Assembly (NCBI GenBank): GCA_034008185.1 | Contig: CM067084.1 | Coordinates: 64,246,599 to 64,310,598 of the forward strand | From: Gorsachius magnificus | Lineage: Eukaryota; Chordata; Aves; Pelecaniformes; Ardeidae | DNA: 64,000 nt | Reading direction: 5' to 3' | Shown: positions 38,436-48,665 of the stretch, one piece after another | Numbering within the stretch: position 1 is the stretch's first letter | Layout: each line of letters opens with the position of its first letter | The notes under the pieces: generated by a model | What the model was told of the DNA's origin: nothing | What the model saw: the letters and a program-made list of their open reading frames with translations, nothing else | The model's database searches: none | Program-made: the position numbers and the translations under genes

Positions 38436-41400
38436 AACAGCACGCTAGTGCTTAAGTCAGGCTGTAAGGTTCAGTAGACACTGGTTTCAGATTCCAAAGC
38501 TTTTTGGTTCTGTTTTGTGGTTGGTTGGGGTTTTTTTAAGCAGAACTATGAGAGATGCTGTCTTGCTCTAATCTCTCAAGCTGTTTTCCATAGGCGCATG
38601 AGCCAGGCTTTCCTGTGACTTTTTCCTGTTGATTGGCATAGCGGTCTCTTGTTGTCTGCAGTGAGCTACTAATGAACCAACAAGGGATTAGGAGGAAAAG
38701 TCTGGCAAGCATCCACATGCTGCATCAGCTGAACTGAAGGAACTCTTCTGTCATTCTCTTATTTTGATGCTGTAGATAAGTTTCCTAATCATATTTATGA
38801 TAAAGTTAACTTAATAAAATGTTCACAGCTGAAGTCCATGGGAAACTTGACAGTGTTCCAACAGTATGCAGCAAAAAATGTAGCAAAAAGCGGAATGCAT
38901 TTCTACTTATTAATGTTATTTCTAATTGTTAATGATGTGTCTTCTTCCTTTGTTATCTGGATGAAATTATTACCATGTTGTGTCATAAAACTCTCATTCT
39001 GTCCATAGCTATGCATTCAAAAACGTCAGCATCCACATGCTGCGTATCACAGAAACTTTGTAGCACAGGGAGAGCAGATGCAGTAATCTTTCAGAATTTT
39101 AAGGGGCTGTATTAGAGCCAGCAACATTTCTTATTAATGAAGTCTAACTTACGAATAAGTAAAGCTAGTGTTATTTCTTGAGTGGGTTAACAGCTCAATA
39201 TTCTCTAAAAGCCAACAGTCACCAGCTGTGGCAGTACTGTGTTTGGACTGGCCTTGAAGGTGATGGCAAATATTTCATATATGATGAAGTGGATTCATTA
39301 GAAATGTAGAGGGAGGGCTGAGGTAGTTGGAGTGATAAGCCAGAATGATGATCTTTGCAGCAGTATCCTGAGTGGATAAAGGGAGGAGAAAGACAGCACT
39401 TGACAAGGACAGAAAAGATAAGGTCATAATAGTTGAGGAGCAAAACCATGGAAGTCTAAAATAAAGTTTTAGTTGTCTGACAGGGAAAAAACATTGAATC
39501 TTAGAGCTGTTGCACTCAACGCATTAGATATACTCTGGATTTGAGAGCATAAAGGGAGAAATAAATAAGAGGTGATACCCAGGGTAAAGGGCTGCAGGAC
39601 TGACATCGCTAGGAAAGTTTTAGTGAAACTACTTGTGTCCCAAGCATTAGCTCACACATTTACACTTGGCAGAATAACACAGTCTGTTGAACAATACTGA
39701 CTGAATGGAGGTGTGGGTCATGTTGTACTGACAGGCCTGGTGAGGCATAGTGAGATAAGCTACTGGAGACCGGGTACCACCTGTGGCATCCTGCAGCTGT
39801 GTGAGGCATTGAACATGAACTGTTTGAAGGCATGTGTCATTCAGAGCAAATTAAAGCAAATATCATAAAACGCCATCCCTTGACACACTCCGACTATCTC
39901 AAGATTTGAAATGAAGCTTGCTGCATTAGTTCGCCATTGCTGAAGATGCATAGGAGTTTTACAAATGACAGTTAATAATTCTCTTGAAATTCTATGTGAT
40001 GGGATTTACTCTGTAGTTTGGAAAATGACCAATGTGTTCCCTCAAGTGAAAACACTTGAAAAATCATTAAGTTTCTTAGGAGAAAAATCCTTGCTAACAA
40101 ACAGGTAGCACAAACAAATCATGAGAACAGTGGAGCTTCATCTCTGGAATTAGAACAGCCAAGTATTTTTCAGCTTCAGTTTCCACAGAGAGTTTTAAAA
40201 TATAGTTGTCTGACATTTTTAAGACATTGAACTTTTTTGAAGATTTTTTTCTTTTTAATGAGGTTTAAGGACCTCCAGTAAAGATGGAGTTCTTGGAATG
40301 GTGTTTTTCCATGTAATTAGAAAATTTCTGTCATCTAATGACATATAGTTCATGGTCATAGTTCATATGATACCTGCATCAATTTCCAGAAATACATGCT
40401 ACCAGATTCAGGAAGCCATATTTTCACTGTGTGGAAAGGGATAAACTTGAAATATAATTCCATTTTAAGGGCTCCAGAATACCCACATACTATTCCGAAG
40501 ACTATTTAGAATAACTGATTTATTGACAGATTTTGTGCTGCTTCTGACATTTATAGCAATCCGAAACTTCTGAAGAGCAACGTTATGATATTATCCAGAT
40601 CTTTCAGATGTACTTTTCAACTGGGACTATGTCTCAGTTGGCTGGTGAGGGTGTTTTATGTCAGAGTCTTTGAAAAGCCTGCTTATGAATATTGTAGTAC
40701 ATAACTTTTTCTATTTTGATCAGTTTTTTATAAGGACAGGATATATGCATTGCCATCTAAATATGCACCAAGTGTGAAGAGACAGAACTTCTTCTTCATG
40801 ACTGTGTCTTGCTCCCCTTCCATGACTAGAGACAACTTAGGTAAGATACAACCTCCATGCCAGCCCATAAAATCATTGCTGCCTGCTGACATGGGGCTGA
40901 AATGTCAGTTTAGGGAGTCATCATGCATATCAGTAGTATGGCTTTTTGGGTGGGACTAGGAAGCAGTCTTCTTCTGACATAACTTAAGCATCATCATGTC
41001 TGAACTGTGGCAACTCCTTCACTTGTGACAAGTGAAAAACATTGGACACAGTTTGGGATGTAAACTTAGATTAAAGTTGTGAAAAGGTAGAAGTAAGGCA
41101 CTGTGATGTCGGATTGGTGTGCTCTTTTTTTCCCCCAGTGCTTAATCTGGGAAAGATCCTATGGAAGTCAAGCCATGTTGGCTCAGTGCCCAGAGGGAAG
41201 TTGCAAGGTGTGGGCCATTATAAGATTTAACATTTCTAATGGCTGAATGCATCATAGCAGTTTGTATCTTTTCTTTGGATTCATTAAATTTTTACTAAGA
41301 AAGAGAGTTAAATTAAAATGGAAAGAAAAATTTGTAGCTTTTTGCTGGTTTTGCTCAGTGATTTCATGAGCTAGAAGACTTACTAGGTTTTATATATTTT

Positions 41401-43205
41401 TTTAAATTTACATTTATGTTTTATTTTATTCTCTTAATTTCTTATGCTAGTACTAAATTTAAGAGAGAGAAAAAGGGACACTAAAGTATAATAGCAGATA
41501 GCTGCTGAGATAATGAAGTATTTGCACTTATGATACATCAAGATTTTCTGTTCCATTTTCTCCTGGTTTAGAAAGAGTGGTTTACCCTCTTTTAAGATTA
41601 AAAAATATAAATTTGTTTTAAATAGCTACACAGAATATATATATTAATGATTTTATTGGATGTTGCGATATTTATTCAAAGCTGTTCTTATTAAAGGTTG
41701 GAGAAAATTATTATTTATCTCTGTAATGTTACAGGGATATCACTTCTAAAGCAGTCATTAGATTGCTCTGGCTTTACAGCATGATTTTTACCCTCATCAT
41801 AGGCATACTTGAAAATATTATTTAGGTTGTTCTCAGTCAAAATCAAGAAACTGTAGCTTCTGTTAGAGGTTCTGTTCTCAGACTTTATGTATGACGTGGG
41901 AATCCTACTGGTGCTGTTCCATTTCAGCCTTCTCTTGCTGTGCGTAGACACCCTCTTTTGCACCCAGCTCTGCCAGTCAGCTCTACCACTAACTGCCCCC
42001 CTGCCAATGACAGCCTTCTCCAAAATCTGTTAGTGCATCAGTGCATGCATGCATTTATGCAAAGCTGTCAAGGTTAGCTCAGGCCACTAATCTGAACTTC
42101 TTAACCAAATCCAGGTGCTTTTGACTGATGCAGGCCAGGCTTCCATAAACTCTTTCACTAGGTGGTAAGGAATATCAGTGGATAGTAATCATCCTCGTGG
42201 AAGCCATGATGAAAACCTGAGAGTGGCTTAATAGCATCCAGATGAATATGAGTGCATAAGAAAAGAAAATGTAAGAAAGAAATATAACCATTGCTGGGAC
42301 TCCATCAGTAGACCCACTCATCACTTTGTCTGTCTAAATTGATTGGGTCTTTCTTTAACATTAACTTTTCATGATCTATAGCATTAAGCAATAGGAGTAA
42401 GATTAATGGTATCAAGGATCTTGGTCATAGTAATGTAAATGGAGTCACTGTATTGTTGTTTAGAGCTCCATTACAGGATGAGAAGTGACCATTTAGATAT
42501 GCTCATAGCTCAAAATATAACCACTGACTTCAGTTTCATATATTTACTCTCATGCTAAAAAGTAAGAACCTGTGAAATGCTTTCATGAAAAGGAGACAGC
42601 ATCTATAACACTGTCTAGGCTGAAACCTTTTATTTGCAGTTATACATAAGAAAAACACAATAATGTGCTGTTGTGTAAAAAACACCTGTATGGCATGGTA
42701 ATTTATGCATCAATATCTTTCCTCCCATTCCTATTTCTTCCATTCCTACTTATCTTGTAGACCTTTTCCAAATTTAATTCCACAGTATATTAAGGCTTGG
42801 GTAGTTACACAAAAGAGAAAATAGGGTTTCAGTATTTGCAAGTATGTTAGCTGCATTCTTCCTGTCATGTTTTGATAAAAATGTATGGGTAAAATAAGAT
42901 CACTTTCTTTTTTTTTTAATGGAAGGCAAAGAAGAAACCAACAGGCCACTTCACGGGTTTTGGCAAGGTACTTGGAGAGAGAAATAATTATGTCATGAAG
43001 ATTGTAACCCTAGTTGTCAAAAGAGTCAACTCCATTTTCAGGCAAGTAGGAATGTGAGGATCAGAGCTAGCCTTGTGCAATTTTGCGTTCCTGCAAGGGA
43101 AGTATCTTTTGTAAGGTTTTATAAAGTTTTGATAAAAAGCAATGACCTAACGAGGGAAGGTATATTTAACTGCATATTAGATTACCTGTATGTATATCAA
43201 AAGGA

Positions 43206-43220
43206 GAAAAAAAAAAAAAA
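43206..43220. repeat. Poly(A) tract
   Basis: A run of about 14-15 A between GGAG flanks. No retroposed gene sequence is recognised upstream of it, so it is treated as a simple repeat. Confidence 0.8.
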
Positions 43221-44188
43221 GGAGATTCTTATGGCTGGTTCACAGTGCCTGAGAAACCTGAGTTTAGTCACAGCTTTCTTGCAAAGACCTAGCCTTCCCT
43301 GGAGGTTCTTACTCTTCCTGTGCTCTGGCATCCTTCTGTAAAACTGGAGTAATACTAATTCCTTCCTTTCTTCCACACTTTCTCTGCTGTGGCTTGGAAG
43401 AAGAGTCAGAATTAGACATAGGTGCACTAGACCTACACCTCTGGGAAATACTGTTTCCTTTGCCTGTATTGAGGAGGCAGATCCCAGGAGCAGATCCCCA
43501 TCTGCAATTTGCCTAGTCACTGACTGTGACCATGGGGTCCGGGTCTGAGGGGCAATGGCAGCTGTCACCGTTGCAGCACCGCCACCACAAGCTCTGCTTT
43601 CCAGTTTTCTGCTCTCAGCTCTGATCAAGTGCGACTGTCGCAAAAGTAGTAAATATTGAGTCTTTTTTTTTAAAGAGTGCTTTCATTTTAACATTTTCAG
43701 CAGTCCAGTATTAATGAAAGCTATCAATGAAAATGAATGTCAGTTCGTGTGGCAATGCTGCATGTACCCAAACACAACTTGTATCAGCCTTTGGGTAAAA
43801 GCAGAGACTGCAGAGGTTACGTTGCTGATGGTGATAAATTAGCCCATTTTAGTCCCACATTGAAGGAGAGCTGGACCTACTGTCTTTAAAGCTGTTGATA
43901 AGCTTAGAGGGGAAAGATATTTAGCCTTGTTTGGAACAAGATTAAATGAGAGAAAGACAACAACTGCAAGGAGGAAATTTTCAGAAAGAAAAGGCAAAGA
44001 TACCCAAGGAAAAGCACCCTGTGGAAATGAAACGAATATGTTATTTAGGATGGAGTATTAAACCTTAGGTTTTCTTACAGAAAAAGTCTAAGCAGCTTCA
44101 GGGAGTCCAGTCCCAAGCAAAAAAGCACAGAATACTGACATTGTGAACATTATGCTGTATGGATTTATCTGTCCACTGGAGGAAAAAA

Positions 44189-44220
44189 GGTACCTATATT
44201 ATATCGCCTATATAGGTACC
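44189..44220. repeat. Inverted repeat with 11-bp arms (KpnI-site ends)
   Basis: GGTACCTATAT (44189-44199) and ATATAGGTACC (44210-44220) are perfect reverse complements around a 10-base AT-rich spacer. Confidence 0.8.
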
Positions 44221-44572
44221 CATATTACTCCCTTACTCCCACTTCATTCCACCGTTTTCAGTGATGCTAGCACCCATCATAATGCAAGTATACCTGGGGG
44301 ACTTAAAGTTGCTGCCAGTTCTCACATGACACAATGATGTTTTTTGAATCTTATCCAAGGGAAGAAAGAAACCCAAGCCCTTGGCAGTAACTGATGCCAA
44401 CCGTGTGGGGGACAGTACTCTACCAGGCAGGATTAAATTTGTTGCAGTTGTTCCCCTGCTCATTTTTGCTGCAGTAGAGGCGCTGTTTTTCTAATGTAAA
44501 TTCCTTCTCAGATGCTAAATTATTAAGGGATTTCAAGAGCAAATCCTTAACCGTGAATAGCGTTGTGTGCCG

Positions 44573-44578
44573 CACGTG
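44573..44578. promoter_or_regulatory. E-box CACGTG upstream of the CpG island
   Basis: A palindromic CACGTG core in the context GCACGTGAC, the type bound by USF/MYC/TFE-class bHLH-zip factors. It lies about 350 bases upstream of the CpG island. A six-base site occurs often by chance, so only its position supports a role. Confidence 0.25.
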
Positions 44579-44651
44579 ACAACGCCAGCGTTGCAAACTG
44601 TTGTAGGAAGGCCAGTGGCTGCTCCTGGTGCGAGCCACCCCTTCAGTCCTC

Positions 44652-44677
44652 CGGTTTGTATCGGTTTGTATCGGTGT
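44652..44677. repeat. Two-and-a-half copy decanucleotide tandem repeat
   Basis: Two perfect copies of the 10-base unit CGGTTTGTAT lie end to end (44652-44661, 44662-44671), followed by a partial third copy starting CGGTGT. They lie about 260 bases upstream of the CpG island. No known function; possible duplicated protein-binding site. Confidence 0.6.
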
Positions 44678-44924
44678 ACTTCACCGCTAATATTTACCAC
44701 GGGAAATACTTTGTTTAGCAAACATGACTGAAGTGAGAAACCATCAAAACCAATGAGCTTGCTTGTCCTTCTCTTTCTCAACTCTCCTCAATTTCGTTTT
44801 TGCAGATAAGCCCATGTAATAAGCCCGAAAGAGTTTGAGACAGTGTATTTGGGGATTCGTTTTAACTGAAAAAAAAAAATAAAATAAAAAAAATTCTTCA
44901 TTCACCGCTAAGTACGGAATGTTG

Positions 44925-45337
44925 GGTGCCGCTTGCCAGGTGCAACGGCCCGTACCTCCTAGTGCCGAGGCGGGTTTTGGCCCGGGCACACTCACCGAGA
45001 AGTTGGCACGTCGCGCCCCGCCGGACCCCGCTCTCGGGCAGGACCGGGGGAGCCGCGGCCAGGCCAGGCGCGGGGGCCGCCCGCTCCGGCTGCCCCGCGC
45101 TCCCCGCACGGCTGGCGGGCTGTGGCGGGGCCGGGTGCTCCCGGCAGGCCGGGGCTGATCCGCCCGCCTCCCCCGGCCTCTGCTCGGGCGGCCGGGCTGC
45201 GTTCCCTGCCGCTCCCCTCCCGCTCGCCCCCTTCCCTCGCAGGAGCCTTCTGCGCCTAGCGCAATGGCTTTGCAAAGAAAGCCAGGCAGAAGAGCACTTC
45301 CCTCAGTGGCGGTGGTCAGACCATGACCTAACTCACC
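44925..45337 (+). promoter_or_regulatory. KCNIP4: CpG-island promoter and 5' leader of KCNIP4 KIS isoform
   Basis: Composition switches abruptly from an A-rich tract (44870-44892) to dense GC with many CpGs from about 44925 to 45260. Weaker CpG-rich shoulders run through the exon to about 45590. This is the only CpG island in the window, and it sits directly upstream of the KIS exon start codon. GC-box-like runs are visible (CCCGCTCC near 45080, CCGCCCGCCTCCCC near 45160). I see no TATA box, as expected for a CpG-island promoter with dispersed start sites. The transcription start cannot be fixed from sequence, so the split between promoter and 5' UTR is open. CpG islands often fire in both directions, so a divergent minus-strand transcript is possible. 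Confidence 0.85.
45264..45326 (+). CDS. Upstream ORF in KCNIP4 KIS leader (20 codons)
   Basis: An ATG in strong context (G at -3, G at +4) opens a 20-codon frame ending in TGA, 11 bases before the KIS start codon and in a different reading frame from it (45264 and 45338 differ by 74). Its peptide, MALQRKPGRRALPSVAVVRP, is basic and resembles no domain I know. A second, two-codon ORF (ATG ACC TAA, 45323-45331) overlaps its stop codon. If transcription begins upstream of 45264, scanning ribosomes meet both before the KIS ATG, so translation of the KIS isoform would rely on leaky scanning or reinitiation. It is called as a regulatory uORF; no separate protein function is claimed. Confidence 0.5.
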   Translation: MALQRKPGRRALPSVAVVRP

Positions 45338-45437
45338 ATGAACTTGGAAGGGCTTGAGATGATAGCAGTTCTGATCGTGATTGTGCTGTTTGTTAAAGTG
45401 TTGGAACAGTTTGGGCTGATTGAAGCAGGTTTAGAAG
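45338..45437 (+). CDS. KCNIP4: KCNIP4 alternative first coding exon (KChIP4a KIS domain), partial CDS
   Basis: First coding exon of the KChIP4a form of Kv channel-interacting protein 4, a neuronal calcium sensor that binds the Kv4 A-type potassium channel N-terminus. Seen: ATG with A at -3, 33 codons starting MNLEGLEMIAVLIVIVLFVK, then one base of codon 34 before a GTAAGG donor. Residues 8-19 are an unbroken hydrophobic run, then K20, E23 and a second apolar patch (FGLI, residues 25-28), ending EAGLE. Known: this N-terminus is the KIS domain, which suppresses fast Kv4 inactivation, is membrane-associated and promotes ER retention, unlike other KChIP N-termini. The phase-1 exon end fits the mammalian continuation, where codon 34 is Asp (G from this exon). 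Residue 21 is Val here, while I recall Leu in mammals. The EF-hand exons are not in the window, so the CDS is only the 5' piece. Recognition is from memory of the protein; confidence is high. Confidence 0.93.
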
Positions 45438-45443
45438 GTAAGG
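45438..45443 (+). other. KCNIP4: Splice donor of the KCNIP4 KIS exon
   Basis: The junction reads GAAG|GTAAGG, a near-consensus vertebrate 5' splice site. It falls exactly where the mammalian KChIP4a exon ends (after the EAGLE codons plus one base, phase 1). Reading through it keeps the frame open for another 28 codons, to a stop at 45524-45526. Confidence 0.9.
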
Positions 45444-45621
45444 GGGTGCTTTTCAGTGCCTTGGCATTTTTCTGTTCTGGTTTTTCTCTTGCGGCGAGGC
45501 AAGGGGCACCTGTAAGCGGGATGTGAGGCGCTACCCGAGTCACCTCCATCCAGAGCGACGTGCACAGCAGCGGCCGGGTGCTGGTGATGTTAAAGTTGGG
45601 GTGATTTTTTTTCGCAGGAAA

Positions 45622-45627
45622 AATAAA
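45622..45627 (+). promoter_or_regulatory. Candidate intronic polyadenylation signal AATAAA
   Basis: A canonical AATAAA lies about 185 bases into the presumed intron and 96 bases after the stop of the frame that reads through the KIS donor. No strong GU-rich downstream element is obvious, so use is uncertain; the hexamer also occurs by chance in AT-rich DNA. Confidence 0.3.
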
Positions 45628-48227
45628 CTGGTATCCTGAATACTGCGAGTATAAACTCAGATCTTAAACAGAGATCAGTGCCTTAAAATCTGAATCTCTT
45701 GTTCCTGTTTTAAATCTGCAAATTTAAAGTAGTAGAGGTCGAAGCAGATTTCAGGATGTTAACATGCAAATACAGTCCTGTTGCCTTAAAATTGCATTGT
45801 AATTGTCCAAAATTGTTTTGTAATCTATTCATGTTACCATCGTCTGTGCTGGGATTGTTATAATATCAAGATATGTATTTTATAGTATTTAAAGACCTGT
45901 TGAATATTTAATTTACTGTTAATATTTTAAAATGTGCTTGAGGAAGAACTACAGATTCAAAATAAGCAACTTGAACATTCACTTAGGGCAATCAAGTGCA
46001 AGTTTTGGTGCTTGATGCTTTGTTTATCTTAGACCACCCCCTTCCTTCTTAGCAATATTGTTTGTGTATCAAGCAGTAAAAAATGAAAAAAAAAGAAGCT
46101 TACTGTGTTTTAAATGTGCTTTTTATTTGTAAAAGCTAGCAGAATATTGATTATTTTCACCATATTTCTAAAAATACTGTTATTCTTACCATATGAAAAG
46201 TTAGTCAAAAACCCCACTGATTGTAGCATGGCTGATAACATAATGCTATTCATTGCACCCCAGTGTTTTATTAGGTTCCAGACTGAAATGGTCTGTTTCT
46301 CAAATATTGAAGAAATATTCTCACATCTTCCTGTAAGCTAGCACTCGAGTACAGTGTGTATACTGATGCCTGTGAAAAGGGGAACTTTGTTGACTGAGAG
46401 ACTGTGGATTCGTGTGCTAACGAGTAAGAATATAAGCAAAATTTGCTCCTATGAAAAGGTCAAAAGTATTGCTGTTTATGTAACCCTTTCAAGAACCCCA
46501 GTGATTTTAAATAAGGAAGTTCACTCAGCTGTTGGTCTGTGTAGCTGTCTTGTGTGGACTTGCTAGTATTGATTACAGAATCTGAAAACCCTGCAGGGAC
46601 TCACAAAAATGTGTTATCACGCTCATTTTTATCAAGAATTTATGTATCCATTAGAGTGCATTATATTGAGTTTAAATGACAATGGAGAGATTCCTTTCAA
46701 ACACATGAAATTTTGCTTTTCTTTTTGTTTTGTGTTCAGTTGTAAGTAGAAATGTCAATCAACGTGAGAAATGTTATGATAAAAGTTATCTGTGGCATTA
46801 GAGGCTGTAGAGATTCAGAAAAAAAAGGTGGTATTTACTTTTTAGGCTGGTCGGCAGGTTTGTGTGTGTTCTGTCGAGTCTGATTGTCACATCTGGTCGG
46901 GTTCCCTGGCAAAATGTAGCACTTTATTGCTGTCTGTACTTGCTTTTATGGCTGGAGAAGCTGATAATGGATGGACAATTAGAAATACAGTGAAGCTGCC
47001 TGTAAGTGGTTGTAAGATTTCTGTAAGAAGTAAGTTTCTTGTGCAGCTGCCTGTTTTGTCTGCCTCACTGGCCGAAAATCTGGCAGTCTGCATGTGCATG
47101 GAGTCTTAAAGTTTCTTCTCACCTGGTGCAGGACAGGTTTCCAGCATGCCAGGTAGAGGAAACGACAGGAAGACATATATGCCCTGTTCCTCTGTGGTGG
47201 TCAACTGCTGTGAATGAGATAGAAGGCACGTTACATGGGAATCAAGTCACAGATATAAACAGTGGTGTGTGAAAGTGGGGCTTAGGTAAATTGCACAGAC
47301 TTATGAATTTGTTTTCTCATAGCTCAGGAACAGGTCAGGTTTATTCCCCATTTTTTTCTTAAACTTAAGAATTGATAAGTCGGAATTGATTACCATAGAA
47401 AAAAAGATGATTTATATGCTTTTACTAGGGAGGTGAAGAAATTGTTATGATTTTAAGTATCAAGGCTATTAATTTCCACCCATGAATAAAATAAATGCAT
47501 CATAAGACTGCAAATGTTAGAGATGTTTTTAAGTAGAATGTGGAGAAAAAATGAGTTTTACAAGTGTACTTGGACTATCCATGTGCTATTCCAGAAATTA
47601 GTGAGGAAGTTGGTTTCACTTTTCTGAAAATGTTTTTTGTTATAAGGACATTTGCAAGTTGTCTGGGTTTGGATTTTTTTTTTTTTTTTTCTTTTCCTCA
47701 GAGGCTAGTATGTCCCAGTGAAATCTTTTTGCATGTTTCATAAAAATGAATAGTTTATGGCTTACAAAACACATCCTACATCTATCTGGAAATCATCCAC
47801 AGACTCAGTAATAATCTGTAACACAGTGCACCCAAAGCAGGGTGCTAAGTATGAACTCTCTAAATCATACTGAAGCTTTAGTAGAGATCTAGGTTTCAGA
47901 ATTAGTCCCTGTTGTGGTAACAAAAGCTTGAGGTGAACTTACCTCCCTTCCTGCACCGGTTTGTCATGATTCTGAACTTTGTGAACCACTTCCACATTAA
48001 TTTGGAAGAATCTGGGGCAATTTATGTTAATCGATAGCAAAATCTCATTTTCCTCTTTTCAATGTCATAATAACGATCATGAGTGTAAGTAATATTCTGC
48101 TTTCTTCAGACTCCTCAATACAAATTATGTGTATAATACTAATAGCATGCAATTATTTTCATTATTTATGAAAATAATAAAATATTTTCAGAATAAAAAT
48201 TGTATACACTTGCTTATACTTGTCTTC

Positions 48228-48665
48228 TGATGTACTGCACTCATTTAGATAACAGTATGCTTTATGTGGTTTTGCCCAGTTGCCTTCAACTGCTGAGGGA
48301 TTCTGTTGCTGTTGTTGTAGAAGTATTTTCAAATAGATGTTTTTAATATTGTATGACAGCTCTTAAAGTGATAAGTACCAGAATAGATTTATACAATTCT
48401 GTAGCTTGTAGGTTGCAGAGACTTTATCTCTAGGTTAAATACTGTTTTATGATGTATTGCACTCACTTAGGTAACAGTATGCTTTCTGTGGTTTTCCCTA
48501 GTTGCCTTTAACTGCTGAGTGGTTTTACTGTTGTTGTAGAAGTATTTTCAAATAGATGTTTTTAATATTGTATGACAGCTCCTAAAGTGATAAGTAGCAG
48601 AACAGATTTATTTACTCTCATGGGTTGTGGATTGCATAGACCCTATCTCTAGGTTAAATATTTAA
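48228..48665. repeat. Tandem duplication, two diverged ~220-bp copies
   Basis: Copy 1 (48228-48449) and copy 2 (48450 to about 48665) are collinear over their whole length. Both begin TGATGTA.TGCACTCA and share the 17-base block AGTATTTTCAAATAGAT and the following TGTTTTTAATATTGTATGACAGC. Both end in TATCTCTAGGTTAAATA. They differ by scattered substitutions and a few small indels, so the duplication is old. Neither copy resembles a mobile element I know, and neither is coding. Confidence 0.9.

Larger units (their letters stand above)
36372..44924. other. Gene-free stretch up to the CpG island
   Basis: 8.5 kb of AT-rich DNA with no recognised exon or mobile element. It contains a near-duplicate AGAA.CCCACCCT motif (38404-38435), poly(A) at 43206-43220, a short palindrome (44189-44220) and, near its end, the E-box and decanucleotide repeat. 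The last kilobase is the distal upstream region of the KCNIP4 KIS promoter. Confidence 0.65.

Noticed and set aside
43197..43643. 148-codon minus-strand open frame
   Set aside because: Ends in a poly(Phe) encoded by the poly(A) tract and has no domain; chance.
44898..45357. Several long open frames on both strands in the CpG island
   Set aside because: GC-rich DNA is poor in stop codons, so long frames are expected. The peptides are Pro/Ala/Gly/Arg-rich without domains and overlap the KIS promoter and leader.
47670..47701. Long T tract ending CTTTTCCTCAG, acceptor-like
   Set aside because: Following sequence soon meets stops in all frames (for example TAG in AGGCTAG) and shows no similarity to a KCNIP4 exon.
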